The notes below the pieces were generated by a model that saw nothing but the letters and a program-made list of their open reading frames with translations, did not search any database and was not told the DNA's origin. The position numbers and the translations under genes are program-made. A DNA stretch of 64,000 nucleotides, from the NCBI RefSeq assembly GCF_900205925.1, contig NZ_OAOD01000004.1, positions 186,001-250,000 of the forward strand. The letters are read 5' to 3'. Position 1 is the stretch's first letter, and the number at the start of each line of letters is the position of its first letter. The stretch comes from Clostridium peptidivorans (GTDB lineage Bacteria; Bacillota; Clostridia; Clostridiales; Clostridiaceae). Shown piece by piece: positions 18,162 to 27,267 of the stretch.

Positions 18162-19388
18162 ATGAAAGAAGTAGTAGAAAGATTTTTGAAATATGTAAAG
18201 CTTGATACAAAATCAGATGAAGAATCAGGAGTTACTCCAAGCTCAGAAGGTCAAAAAGTTTTTGCAAAGGAACTTGGTAAAGAACTTGAAAATTTAGGAT
18301 TTACCAATGTAACAGTGGATGAAAATTATTATGTAATGGCTGAAATTCCTTCAAATATAGATAAAAAGGTTCCGATAGTAGGATTTATAGCACACATGGA
18401 TACAAGTCCAGATATGAGTGGAAAAGATGTAAATCCTCAGTTTGTGGAAAATTATGATGGAGGAGATATAGTTTTAAATAAGGAAAATAATATAGTGCTA
18501 ATGCCTAATGAATTTCCAGATCTTAAAAACTACATAGGTAAAACATTAATTACAACTGATGGCACTACACTTTTAGGTGCAGATGATAAGGCAGGAGTTG
18601 CAGAAATAGTTACTGCTATGAAGTATTTAATAGATAATCCTGAAATTCCTCACGGTACTATAAAGGTAGCCTTTACTCCAGATGAGGAAATTGGAGAAGG
18701 TGCAAATCATTTTGATGTGGAAAAATTCAATGCGGATTTTGCGTATACTGTAGATGGAGGAGCCATAGGAGAATTAGAATATGAAAACTTTAATGCTGCT
18801 TCAGCAAAGGTAATCGTAAAAGGAAGAAATGTTCATCCAGGTACTGCTAAAAATGCTATGATAAATTCTGCACTTGTAGCTGCAGAATTTATGAGAAGTC
18901 TTCCAGCAGCTGAAGTTCCAGAAAACACAGAAGGATATGAAGGATTTTATCATTTAACTTCTATAAAAGGTGAGGTAGAACTGACTGAACTTAGCTATAT
19001 AATAAGAGATTTTGATAAAGAAGGCTTCCAAAATAGAAAAAATGTCATGCAAGAAATATCAAATAAAATAAATGAAAAGTATGGAAGAGAACTTGTATCT
19101 TTAAAAGTAAAAGATCAGTATTATAATATGAAGGAAAAAATTGAACCTGTTAAACATATAGTAGACATTGCGCATAAAGCTATGATTGACGCAGGAGTAA
19201 CTCCGAAGGTAACTCCAATAAGAGGAGGAACTGATGGTGCTAGACTATCCTTTATGGGATTACCTACACCAAACTTTTTTACAGGCGGACATAACTTTCA
19301 TGGAAAGTATGAATATATACCTGTAGAGTCTATGGAAAAGGCAGTAGAAGTAATACTTAAGGTAGTAGAAAAAACAACTACACTTTAA
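18162..19388 (+). CDS. pepT: Peptidase T (tripeptide aminopeptidase)
   Basis: A 408-residue di-zinc M20B peptidase that removes N-terminal residues from tripeptides in the cytoplasm. Metal motifs are AHMDTSP (H78), GADDKAG (about 140) and PDEEIGEGA, and the C-terminal [10 protein letters not shown] and [10 protein letters not shown] are characteristic of PepT. GGGAG precedes the ATG by 11 bases. It is a single-gene unit closed by a terminator. Confidence 0.95.
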   Translation: MKEVVERFLKYVKLDTKSDEESGVTPSSEGQKVFAKELGKELENLGFTNVTVDENYYVMAEIPSNIDKKVPIVGFIAHMDTSPDMSGKDVNPQFVENYDGGDIVLNKENNIVLMPNEFPDLKNYIGKTLITTDGTTLLGADDKAGVAEIVTAMKYLIDNPEIPHGTIKVAFTPDEEIGEGANHFDVEKFNADFAYTVDGGAIGELEYENFNAASAKVIVKGRNVHPGTAKNAMINSALVAAEFMRSLPAAEVPENTEGYEGFYHLTSIKGEVELTELSYIIRDFDKEGFQNRKNVMQEISNKINEKYGRELVSLKVKDQYYNMKEKIEPVKHIVDIAHKAMIDAGVTPKVTPIRGGTDGARLSFMGLPTPNFFTGGHNFHGKYEYIPVESMEKAVEVILKVVEKTTTL

Positions 19389-19413
19389 TATCTTAATAAA
19401 ACTATATTTATAG

Positions 19414-19446
19414 AAAAACATTGATCATGGAAGGATCGATGTTTTT
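19414..19446 (+). terminator. Terminator after pepT
   Basis: A 13-bp stem (19414-19426 with 19434-19446) including one G-U pair, ending in a run of T. Confidence 0.85.
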
Positions 19447-19582
19447 CTTTTTTATTATTTGTAGTAAACGCTAAAAGATTGTAAAAAATAACAATTATTT
19501 TGAAAAAATATGTTGCAATTTGTTGAAAAGGTAAAAAAACAATGTTAATATTAAATTATGAAAGCAAAAAGGAGTTGAAATC

Positions 19583-20581
19583 ATGGAAGCTTTAGAAAGT
19601 TTGCTTAGCAAGCAGGATATTTATAGGGTTTTAATGTTTATAATTTTTATTTTTGTAATAATTATGCTTATTATTAACATATATAAAAGAAAAAAAGCAG
19701 AAGAAATGCTTCTAAAAACTCAACAGCTTTTAGATGAACTTAAAGTGCAGGATGAAGTCACAACGGAGTTTTTTACAAATGTGTCACACGAACTTAGAAC
19801 TCCTTTAAATGTAATGCTTAGCGGTTTACAACTCATAGAGCTTTACATACAAAAGGGAATGATAAAAGAACAAGGGGTAAATTTACATAAAAAAATAGAT
19901 GCAATTAAGCAAAATTCACTAAGACTTTTAAAGCTTATAAATAACTTAATAGATATGACAAAAATAAGCTCAGGGTTTTATGAATTACAGCTTAAAAACT
20001 GTAATATAGTATCTGTAGTAGAAGAAAGCGTATTGTCTATGATAGAATATGTAGAAAGTAAAAATATAGAGTGCATTTTCGATACAGAAGTAGAGGAAAT
20101 GTATATGGATTGTGACCCTGAAAAAATTGAAAGGGTAATGCTAAATTTATTATCCAATGCAGCTAAGTTTACTCCTAGGGATGGAAAAATATATGTAAAT
20201 ATTTATGAAAGAAAAGATAAAGTTGAGATTAGTGTTAAAGATACAGGGATAGGTATTGCAAAGGATAAACAAAAGGTAATATTTGATAGATTTAAGCAAA
20301 TAGAAGGAGCGTCAAGAGATAGTAAGGATAAAGGTAGTGGCATAGGACTTTATTTAGTAAAATCAATGGTAGAACTTCATAATGGAAATATTAAATTAAA
20401 AAGTGAACTGGGAAAAGGAAGCGAATTTATAATAACCTTTCCTATAGAAAATATTAATAAAACTCATAATAAAATTAATAAAGAACTTAGTAAAGAAGTG
20501 AAATCCCAGTGGGTAAATTATGAAAAAAATGAATTAGCAGTACTCGAACTTTCAGATTTACTGAGTGGAAATGTCAAATAA
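19583..20581 (+). CDS. Membrane-anchored sensor histidine kinase, orphan
   Basis: A 332-residue kinase with one N-terminal membrane segment (about 15-33), no extracellular sensor domain and no PAS domain, then a HisKA dimerisation domain with phospho-accepting H69 (VSHELRTP) and a HATPase domain with N (LNLLSNAAKF), G1 (DTGIGIA) and G2 (GSGIGLYL) boxes. A 45-residue charged tail follows. There is no response regulator nearby, which is typical of clostridial kinases that phosphorylate Spo0A directly; that role is inference. It is a clear paralog of the kinase at 27268-28608. AAAGGAGTTG precedes the ATG. Confidence 0.9.
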   Translation: MEALESLLSKQDIYRVLMFIIFIFVIIMLIINIYKRKKAEEMLLKTQQLLDELKVQDEVTTEFFTNVSHELRTPLNVMLSGLQLIELYIQKGMIKEQGVNLHKKIDAIKQNSLRLLKLINNLIDMTKISSGFYELQLKNCNIVSVVEESVLSMIEYVESKNIECIFDTEVEEMYMDCDPEKIERVMLNLLSNAAKFTPRDGKIYVNIYERKDKVEISVKDTGIGIAKDKQKVIFDRFKQIEGASRDSKDKGSGIGLYLVKSMVELHNGNIKLKSELGKGSEFIITFPIENINKTHNKINKELSKEVKSQWVNYEKNELAVLELSDLLSGNVK

Positions 20582-20618
20582 GAAAGAACAGGTAACCCCT
20601 GTTCTTTCTTATTTGACA
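20572..20618 (+). terminator. 21-bp perfect hairpin overlapping the kinase stop codon
   Basis: Bases 20572-20592 and 20598-20618 are perfect reverse complements with a five-base loop. The kinase stop codon (20579-20581) lies inside the left arm. A weak T-rich tail follows, so it may act as terminator or mRNA-end stabiliser. Confidence 0.65.
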
Positions 20619-20680
20619 ATATTTTTAAATATGTTTACTATTTACAAAACCTTTTGTAATGAACTGTAATACGAAATATC

Positions 20681-20708
20681 TTGCAAAATAATAAAAACGT
20701 GATATACT
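20681..20708 (+). promoter_or_regulatory. Promoter for the microgene pair
   Basis: TTGCAA (20681-20686), a 16-base spacer and TATACT (20703-20708), ending 51 bases before the first small gene. Confidence 0.55.
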
Positions 20709-20759
20709 AATACATATACTAAAATAGGTTAACATAATATTGGAGAGGAGGAATATAGA

Positions 20760-20870
20760 ATGAAAGACGAAAAGGTATTTAATTTAACACAAGACGTTAT
20801 AGACGAATGCTTAGAAGAAAGCATGGAAAAACCAGAAGAAGAAAACTCTGCTTACAAAAGAAGCGCCTAA
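20760..20870 (+). CDS. Hypothetical acidic 36-residue microprotein
   Basis: A short frame starting MKDEKVFNLTQDVIDE and ending NSAYKRSA, rich in Glu/Asp with one Cys. It has an excellent ribosome site (GGAGAGGAGG at 20742-20751), a promoter-like sequence upstream and a terminator after the next small gene, so the two form a compact bicistronic unit. I recognise no family. The acidic helical body with a basic C-terminal end could suit a leader or regulatory peptide, but that is speculation. Confidence 0.6.
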   Translation: MKDEKVFNLTQDVIDECLEESMEKPEEENSAYKRSA

Positions 20871-20897
20871 TAAAATTTTTAGGAAGGAGTGAAAACC

Positions 20898-20960
20898 ATG
20901 GGAAACCCTGTCTCCATGGTTAAATATATGATAAAATATAATTTATCAAAAAACAAATAA
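20898..20960 (+). CDS. Hypothetical 20-residue basic peptide
   Basis: A second small frame 27 bases after the first, MGNPVSMVKYMIKYNLSKNK, with an AAGGAGTG site at 20884-20889. The peptide is cationic and amphipathic-looking, with no cysteine. It ends directly at the terminator. The conserved arrangement of promoter, two ribosome sites and terminator makes translation plausible; function is unknown (signalling, membrane-active or regulatory peptide are all possible). Confidence 0.5.
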   Translation: MGNPVSMVKYMIKYNLSKNK

Positions 20961-20999
20961 AAAACTTCCATGCAATAATTAAGGCTTGGAAGTTTTTTA
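20961..20999 (+). terminator. Terminator of the microgene pair
   Basis: AAAACTTCCA (20961-20970) pairs with TGGAAGTTTT (from 20987), followed by T residues. Confidence 0.85.
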
Positions 21000-21011
21000 T
21001 TTGTTTTTTGA

Positions 21012-21046
21012 ATTAAAAAAGGGATGCCATGTAAGGGCACCCCTGA
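21012..21046 (-). terminator. Terminator for the minus-strand cysteine-rich microgene
   Basis: Read on the minus strand, GGGGTGCC and GGCATCCC form a GC-rich stem (one mismatch) followed by six T. It closes the transcript of the 30-residue membrane peptide. Confidence 0.75.
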
Positions 21047-21073
21047 ATGATCTATGCAAATTTTTTATTTTTG

Positions 21074-21103
21074 TATTATATTATATTATATTATATTATA
21101 TTA
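21074..21103. repeat. Six tandem TATTA units
   Basis: A pentanucleotide microsatellite, six perfect TATTA copies. Its last unit contains the stop codon of the minus-strand microprotein (21101-21103), so slippage would not alter the protein but would change its 3' untranslated region. Confidence 0.9.
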
Positions 21104-21193
21104 ACAGCAGCAAGAACACCTAAATAGATGCCTTATTATTGAAATAATTATCGCAATAATTATAATGAAGAATATAAAAAAGCAGCAACACAT
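21101..21193 (-). CDS. Cysteine-capped single-span membrane microprotein (30 aa)
   Basis: A 30-residue frame that begins MCCCFF and ends RCSCCC, with a core of about 16 Ile/Phe/Ala residues followed by IRHLFR. Seven cysteines flank a single hydrophobic helix, three at one end and four at the other. It has an excellent AAAGAGGAGGTG ribosome site eight bases before the ATG (complement of about 21201-21212) and its own terminator, so it is very likely translated. I recognise no family. The design suggests a membrane peptide whose clustered thiols bind metal, form disulfides or are acylated. Confidence 0.65.
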   Translation of the reverse strand: MCCCFFIFFIIIIAIIISIIRHLFRCSCCC

Positions 21194-21433
21194 AAATTTC
21201 ACCTCCTCTTTAAAAGACCGAGGCTATTATCCAAGGTTATTACATTATATGAAGATATACACAGCTTTGATACTATAATAGTTTGCTAGAAAAAGAAATA
21301 CAAGTTTAGTATAATTGGGATAAATACTAGTTTAAAAGTTAAGTATGAATATAAATATAAAATTTAAATTTTAATAATATAAAAAATAGAAATAAAGTGA
21401 TACTTTAAATACTTAAGATTGGAAGTGATAATA

Positions 21434-22648
21434 TTGCGAATACTTCATACATCAGATTGGCACCTAGGAAAAAATTTAGAAGGATATAGCCGTTTAGAAG
21501 AGCAAGAGTTGTTTTTGGAGGACTTTATAAAAGTTGTAGAGGAAAATGATATAGATTTAGTAATAATTGCAGGAGATATATATGATAATTCAAATCCACC
21601 TGCTAGAGCTGAAAATTTATTTTACAGAGCACTTAATAGAATTTCTCAAGGAGGAAAAAGGGGAATACTTATAATTTCAGGTAATCATGATAATCCTGAA
21701 AGGCTTGTAGCCGCAAATCCATTAGCTAAAGAGCAAGGAATTATAATGGTGGCACTTCCTAAAACCATAGTTCCTGTAGGAGTTTATGGAGATATAGAGG
21801 TAATAGACTCATGTGAAGGATGTATAGAGGTCAAAATAAAAGATGAAAATGCAGTTATTATAACTCTTCCTTATCCAAGTGAAAAAAGACTAAATGAAAT
21901 AATTTCTGAAAGTCAAGAAGATGAAATTAGAAGAAGGGATTATGCAGAAAAGGTAGGAGAAATTTTAGAAAAGTTATCTTGTAAATTTAGAGAAGATACT
22001 GTAAATGTAATAGCTTCTCATCTCTTTATAAGAGGAGGAGAAAGCAGTGATTCAGAAAGACCTATAGAACTTGGTGGAAGTCTTGCAATAGATGTGGATA
22101 AAATCCCTGAAAATGCTCAATATGTAGCATTAGGACATCTTCATAAACCACAAAGTGTTAAGGGAGCAAAATGTCCTGTGTATTATTCAGGATCTCCTAT
22201 TCAATATAGTAAAAGTGAAATAAACTATGCTAAATGTCTTTACATAGTAGATGTAGAGCCTAAGAAAGAAGCAAAGATAGAAACTATTATGATAAATACA
22301 TATAAGCCAATTGAAGTATGGAAGTGCAATGGAATAGAAGAAGCTATAAAAAAATGTGAAAAAAACTCTTCAAGAGAAGTATGGGTATACTTGGAGATTA
22401 CTATGGATACCTTCTTATCTCAAGAAGACATAAAAACACTTAGGGAGCTAAAAAAGGATATTGTAGAAATAAAGCCTAAAATAAAAGGTGAAGTAGAAGA
22501 GGAAATTGCTTGTGAAAGCTTAAAAGAAAAATCCATGGATGAAATATTTAAGGAATTTTATACAAATCAAAGAGGAATAGAACCTGAAAGTGAAGTTATG
22601 AATTTATTTTTAAGTATAATACAGGGAGATGAAGAAGATGAAGCCTAA
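21434..22648 (+). CDS. sbcD: Nuclease SbcCD subunit D
   Basis: The Mre11-like nuclease subunit (404 residues) of the SbcCD complex, which cleaves hairpins and protein-blocked DNA ends. Metal motifs are DWHLGK (near residue 8), AGDIYD, GNHD and GHLH. TTG at 21434 gives the family start RILHTSDWHLGK and is preceded by GGAAGTG; the frame is open to 21419 but earlier starts overlap the ribosome site. It overlaps sbcC by 11 bases. Confidence 0.95.
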   Translation: MRILHTSDWHLGKNLEGYSRLEEQELFLEDFIKVVEENDIDLVIIAGDIYDNSNPPARAENLFYRALNRISQGGKRGILIISGNHDNPERLVAANPLAKEQGIIMVALPKTIVPVGVYGDIEVIDSCEGCIEVKIKDENAVIITLPYPSEKRLNEIISESQEDEIRRRDYAEKVGEILEKLSCKFREDTVNVIASHLFIRGGESSDSERPIELGGSLAIDVDKIPENAQYVALGHLHKPQSVKGAKCPVYYSGSPIQYSKSEINYAKCLYIVDVEPKKEAKIETIMINTYKPIEVWKCNGIEEAIKKCEKNSSREVWVYLEITMDTFLSQEDIKTLRELKKDIVEIKPKIKGEVEEEIACESLKEKSMDEIFKEFYTNQRGIEPESEVMNLFLSIIQGDEEDEA

Positions 22649-25600
22649 AAGACTTAAGATAAAAGGGTTAAATAGCTTTATAGAGGAACAGGATATTTAT
22701 TTTGATGAGCTAGTAGAGAGAGGTCTTTTTGGAATATTTGGTCCTACAGGAAGCGGTAAGTCTACTATATTAGATGCTATAACATTATCTCTTTATGGTT
22801 CTATTGCTAGGGGAAGCAATGAGTACATAAATAGTTTTTCAGAAGATTTGTATGTATATTATGAATTTGAGGTATTAAATGAGGGAATAAGAAAAACTTA
22901 TAGTGTAGAAAGGATTATAAAGAGAGATAAAAAGGATAGAAATAAATATAAAACCACTTCTTCTAGACTTATATATATTAAAGGTGATGAAAAAGAAATA
23001 ATAGCAGAAGGGGTTAGAAGTGTAGAGGAAAACATAAAATCAATAATAGGTCTTACCTTAGATGATTTTACTCGTTCGGTGGTACTTCCACAGGGTAAGT
23101 TTAGTGAATTTTTAAAGCTTACGGGAAGGGAAAGGAGAGATATGCTGGAAAGAATATTTCTTCTTGAAAAGTACGGGAAAAATCTTTCAGAAAAGATAAA
23201 AAAGATTAGAGGAAAGACATATACTGAGCTCCAACAGCTTGAGGGACAATTAAAAAGTTTTGAAGGAATATCAAAAGAAGAATATGATTCTTTAAAGGAA
23301 AAAGCACAATTACTTCATGAGGAAGAAGAAAAGTTAAATTTAGAAAAAGCATCTGCTGAAAAGGAATATGAAAAGTATAAAAGGATTTGGGAACTTCAAC
23401 AGGAGCTTAATGGATATTTAGAAAAGCTTCAAATTATTAAAGAAAGAGAAGAAGAAATAAAGCTTAAAAAATATAGATTAGATAGAGGAATAAGGGCTTC
23501 AAAAGTAAAACCATTTCTGCAAAGTGTAATAGATACAGAAGAAAAGCTTGAGAAAAATAAAGCTAATATAGAAATGCTAAACACACAATTTAACTTAAAG
23601 GAAGTAACCGTAAGACGATTAGAAAATAAATATAATTATGCACTAGAAGAAAAAAACAATAATCTTCCTATTTTAATTAAAAAGGAGTCAGATCTTTTAA
23701 TAGCCAAGGATAGAAAAGAAAAGCTAAATGTTATAATAAAAGATAGAGATGCCCTGCAAATAGAGTGGAAAAAAAGAGATGCAGAAGGAAAATCAACACA
23801 AAATGAATTAAATAAAGTGAATAAAAATATAGAGCTGATAAAGTTAAATATTGAAAGCTTGGAAAAGGATATAAGTGACTTAAAGGTTCAAGGTGCGTTC
23901 AAAGAAAAGGTACAAGAAGGTTCTTTAAAGGAAAGAGAACTTAAAGAATTATCAAAAAGACTTCAGAATGGAGAAAGTAGGCTAAATTTAAAAGCAGATG
24001 AGCTGAAAAAGATTAATGAAAATTATGATGCTTTAAAGAAGAAAGAGGAAGAATTATCGCACTCATTAAGCTTATTCCAAAAGGAAATGCAAGAGCTTGA
24101 AAAACTAAATCCTGGGGATGAAAGCACTTTATTATCTTTAAAGGAAGAAAGATATTTAAAAAGTCAAAGACTTGATGAAATTTTAAAGGATGAGGGGAAA
24201 AAATATGAGCTCCAAAACAAACTAAGGCCTTTTACTGAAAAAAAGGTTTTATTAGAAAATAAATTAGAAAAAGTTATAACTGAGTTGAATACGAAAGAAA
24301 ATGCGCTTAGAAGTATTAAAATAAATATAGAAGAATACAAGAAGAAAAACATGGCTTCTATTTTAGTCAATGAAATTGAAGAAGGAAAAGCTTGTCCAGT
24401 ATGCGGCTCCATACATCATCCATCTTTAGCAGAAAATACTTCTTTAGATAAATTAGAAGATTTACTTAAGATAGAAGGGGAACTTAAGGAAATAGCTGAT
24501 ATTTTACAAAATGATAAAAGAAAATTTGAAGAAGAATTATTTCAAGTTAAGCTGCAGCAAAGTAATATAACTGAACAGTTAAATGATTGTCTGGATAAAT
24601 TAAAATATATAAAAATAGAAGAATTTCAGCAAGAAGTAAATAAGCTAAATGCAGAAGCTTATAATTTAGATAAAGCTATTAAGGAATATAAAACTAAAAA
24701 AGAGAAAGTAGAAAATAAAATAAATGAAATAAAGGAAGAAAAGTTAACTATTGAAAAATCCATAATTACATTGGATGGGAAAATTAGTTCCTGTAAAGTT
24801 TCCATAGAAGAAATTAACTCTGAAACCAAGGGCTTAAGAGAAAGACATATGGAATTAAAAAATCAGTGGAATAGTATAGCAAGAGAGCTTAACATAGAAA
24901 GCTTAATAAAGGAATTAGAAAACATAAATAAAAAGGATAAAGAAAGAGAAAATAAGGAAGTTTTACTGAAAGAAGAAAGAAATAAATTAGAAAATCTTCA
25001 AAATATAAAGAGTGGGTTAGAAGCCAAGCTAAATGAGTTTAAAAATCAAATGAATGTTATAACTCAAAGTGGCAAAGAAAAAACAAACTTTATAAAAGCA
25101 GAAGAAGGGGAAATAAATAGGCTTTCTGAAGGAAGAGAGATTGAAAATTATATAAAAGAAATAATAAGTAAAATAGATCTTATAAATAAAAATGAGAAGG
25201 AACTTAAAGAAGCATTTGAAAGAGAAAAGGCTGAAAAACAAGCTATTCAAGAAAGAAAATGGGGAGAAGAGCAGTTAAAGGAAAGTCTTAATGAATCATT
25301 AAAACAGTATCAAGCAAAATTAAATGAGGCTCTTATAGAAAATGGATTTGTAACCTTAGGAGATGCTGAGGATTCATTAATGGAAATTAAGGAAATAGAA
25401 TGGCTAAGAACTGCTGTGGATTCATTTGAAGAAGAGTTTAAAAATACAACAAATAATATAACCAGAGTTAACGAAAGATTAAATGGAGAAAGCATTGAAG
25501 AAGAAAGATGGCTCCAAATTATAGATAAGAAAGAGGAAAAATCAAATCTTTTAACATCAAAGATAAAAGAAATAGCAGCTTTGGAAAAAGAGCTTCAAGA

Positions 25601-26174
25601 CATGGAAAGGGCCTTAAAAAGTGTGGAAGGTTTACTGGAATTTCAAAAGAATATAAAACATAAATTAAGCCTTATCCAAGACATAGAAAAACTTGTGGAA
25701 GGAAATAAATTTGTGGAATTTGTGGCAACCAATCATCTTAAGTATATAGCCTTAGAATCATCTAAAAGGCTTAAGGAAATCACAGGAGATAGATATGCAC
25801 TGCAGCTTGATCCAAATAGCAATTTTGTCATAAGAGATGATAACAATGGTGGAAGCATAAGAAGTACAGCTACACTTTCGGGGGGAGAGACCTTTGTTAC
25901 ATCCCTTGCCCTTGCTCTTGCGCTATCTTCTCAAATTCAGTTAAAAGGAAGTGCGCCTCTTGAGTTCTTTTTCTTAGATGAAGGTTTTGGAACTTTGGAC
26001 AATACTCTTTTAGAAGTGGTTATGACGTCTCTCGAAAGATTAAGAAGTAATAAATTAAGCGTAGGAATAATAAGCCATGTGGAAGAGCTTAAAAACAGAG
26101 TACCTGTAAAACTTATAGTAGAGCCGCCAATATCAGGAACTGGTGGAAGTAAGGTAAGAATTGAATACAGTTAG
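22638..26174 (+). CDS. sbcC: Nuclease SbcCD subunit C
   Basis: The Rad50-like SMC-family ATPase (1178 residues) that partners SbcD. Walker A is GPTGSGKS (35-42), long coiled coils fill roughly 180-1000 and are broken by the zinc hook CPVC (C586, C589), and the C-terminal lobe has the signature LSGGETF and Walker B FFLDEGFGTLD (about 1110). ATG 22638 is preferred to 22629, which abuts GGGAG. The two genes are translationally coupled. Confidence 0.95.
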   Translation: MKPKRLKIKGLNSFIEEQDIYFDELVERGLFGIFGPTGSGKSTILDAITLSLYGSIARGSNEYINSFSEDLYVYYEFEVLNEGIRKTYSVERIIKRDKKDRNKYKTTSSRLIYIKGDEKEIIAEGVRSVEENIKSIIGLTLDDFTRSVVLPQGKFSEFLKLTGRERRDMLERIFLLEKYGKNLSEKIKKIRGKTYTELQQLEGQLKSFEGISKEEYDSLKEKAQLLHEEEEKLNLEKASAEKEYEKYKRIWELQQELNGYLEKLQIIKEREEEIKLKKYRLDRGIRASKVKPFLQSVIDTEEKLEKNKANIEMLNTQFNLKEVTVRRLENKYNYALEEKNNNLPILIKKESDLLIAKDRKEKLNVIIKDRDALQIEWKKRDAEGKSTQNELNKVNKNIELIKLNIESLEKDISDLKVQGAFKEKVQEGSLKERELKELSKRLQNGESRLNLKADELKKINENYDALKKKEEELSHSLSLFQKEMQELEKLNPGDESTLLSLKEERYLKSQRLDEILKDEGKKYELQNKLRPFTEKKVLLENKLEKVITELNTKENALRSIKINIEEYKKKNMASILVNEIEEGKACPVCGSIHHPSLAENTSLDKLEDLLKIEGELKEIADILQNDKRKFEEELFQVKLQQSNITEQLNDCLDKLKYIKIEEFQQEVNKLNAEAYNLDKAIKEYKTKKEKVENKINEIKEEKLTIEKSIITLDGKISSCKVSIEEINSETKGLRERHMELKNQWNSIARELNIESLIKELENINKKDKERENKEVLLKEERNKLENLQNIKSGLEAKLNEFKNQMNVITQSGKEKTNFIKAEEGEINRLSEGREIENYIKEIISKIDLINKNEKELKEAFEREKAEKQAIQERKWGEEQLKESLNESLKQYQAKLNEALIENGFVTLGDAEDSLMEIKEIEWLRTAVDSFEEEFKNTTNNITRVNERLNGESIEEERWLQIIDKKEEKSNLLTSKIKEIAALEKELQDMERALKSVEGLLEFQKNIKHKLSLIQDIEKLVEGNKFVEFVATNHLKYIALESSKRLKEITGDRYALQLDPNSNFVIRDDNNGGSIRSTATLSGGETFVTSLALALALSSQIQLKGSAPLEFFFLDEGFGTLDNTLLEVVMTSLERLRSNKLSVGIISHVEELKNRVPVKLIVEPPISGTGGSKVRIEYS

Positions 26175-26175
26175 G

Positions 26176-26423
26176 AAATTGCTACATTTTTAATGTTGAA
26201 TATAGCATGGGATTTACATCGTAGAAAGCATTGAACAAGCATTAAAAGCTCTTTATTTCTGATTTTAAAACACCGTTAAGAGCCTTCTACTGTCTGAGTG
26301 ATAGCGAGTTTAGAAGGCTTAGGCGTTTTAAAAGGAGGAAATATTAGAGCTTTTTGCGCAGTGAACTGCTTTCCTAGATGTAAATCCTATACTCCTAATT
26401 CAGCATTAAAAATGCGGTAATTT
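26176..26423. repeat. Near-palindromic 248-bp element, MITE-like or structured RNA
   Basis: The whole spacer between sbcC and the next gene folds on itself. The 26-base termini (26176-26201 and 26398-26423) match in 22 positions as inverted repeats; further in, GGATTTACATC pairs with its complement near 26380-26390, then an AAAGCTCT pair, a TTTTAAAAC pair, and an inner stem AGCCTTCT/AGAAGGCT (26281-26288 with 26312-26319). Three of the four terminal mismatches would be G-U pairs in RNA. It has no coding frame. It begins two bases after the sbcC stop codon. Confidence 0.75.
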
Positions 26424-26448
26424 TTTAGAGATTGGAGATTATAAGGCA

Positions 26449-27249
26449 TTATTTCTTACCATAGATTTTTTCTCTTATATCCCTTAACACTTGACTAAAC
26501 CTCTTAGATTTAAATTCAGGGAAGGCAGCTCTTATTCTTGAAGATCTTCTAATGGCTTTAGATATGATATATTCATGGCGAATTTTTAACTCAGCTATTA
26601 AATTCTCTGAAGCCTCTTCAATTTGACTGCTTCTTCTTAGTGCTTTTATATGAAGGTTTAAGTTTTCAAGTTTTTCTTTTATTTCTAAGTTTATATTATG
26701 TAGCTCTTTAAATAATGAATGCATATGAATTACTTCTATTAAAGTAGCTGTAAAGTCTGCTATAAAATATGCAAATAATGCAGAAAAAATCCAAGTTCCA
26801 ATTGGGAAAGGAATCCATTTTATAATGAAGTCTACAGTTGGATGAACTATTTTTAATATAAAAATTGAAAGTAATCCCCAATATATTAAAAACTCTAAAC
26901 AAATTCTGCCCTTTATATTATATTTTCTATTGTTATAATCCCACCAACTACTATGAAATAAGGTTTCTAAAACATATCCTGTAAAATATTCTAGGAGTGA
27001 AGTAAGTATAATAGAAAATATAAATAGTATAAATATGTTATTCATAAAGGGTTTTAGAAATGTTATTAAAAATACAGTTCCAAAGCCATAAATAGGACAA
27101 AAGGGTCCATTTAAGAACCCTCTATTTATAAAACTGCCATTTTTAATAGCGGCATATATAGTTTCTAAAACCCAACCTAAAAAAGCATATATAGTAAAGC
27201 ATAAAAATAAATAATAAATATTATAGTTTATTAAATTTAGCTCATTCAT
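26449..27249 (-). CDS. CmpB-type (DUF1113) multi-spanning membrane protein
   Basis: A 266-residue protein with about six membrane segments and motifs of the putative ABC-transporter type IV / CmpB family: FLGWVLET near the start, NRGFLNGPFCPIYGFG, EYFTGYVLE and WWDYNNRKYNIKGRICLE. The C-terminal 70 residues are soluble, helical and basic. Despite the family name no ATPase is present nearby, and the biochemical role is not established. AAGGAG lies seven bases before the ATG. It lies just behind the kinase gene on the same strand (18 bases apart) and is probably cotranscribed with it. Confidence 0.85.
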   Translation of the reverse strand: MNELNLINYNIYYLFLCFTIYAFLGWVLETIYAAIKNGSFINRGFLNGPFCPIYGFGTVFLITFLKPFMNNIFILFIFSIILTSLLEYFTGYVLETLFHSSWWDYNNRKYNIKGRICLEFLIYWGLLSIFILKIVHPTVDFIIKWIPFPIGTWIFSALFAYFIADFTATLIEVIHMHSLFKELHNINLEIKEKLENLNLHIKALRRSSQIEEASENLIAELKIRHEYIISKAIRRSSRIRAAFPEFKSKRFSQVLRDIREKIYGKK

Positions 27250-27267
27250 GCATAGCTCCTTGTGGGA

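Noticed and set aside
21074..21103. Short direct repeats considered as a CRISPR remnant
   Set aside because: Units of five bases without spacers form a simple microsatellite.
26449..27249. CmpB-like protein as a transporter permease with a partner ATPase
   Set aside because: No ABC ATPase gene is nearby and the family name is not backed by a known transport activity.
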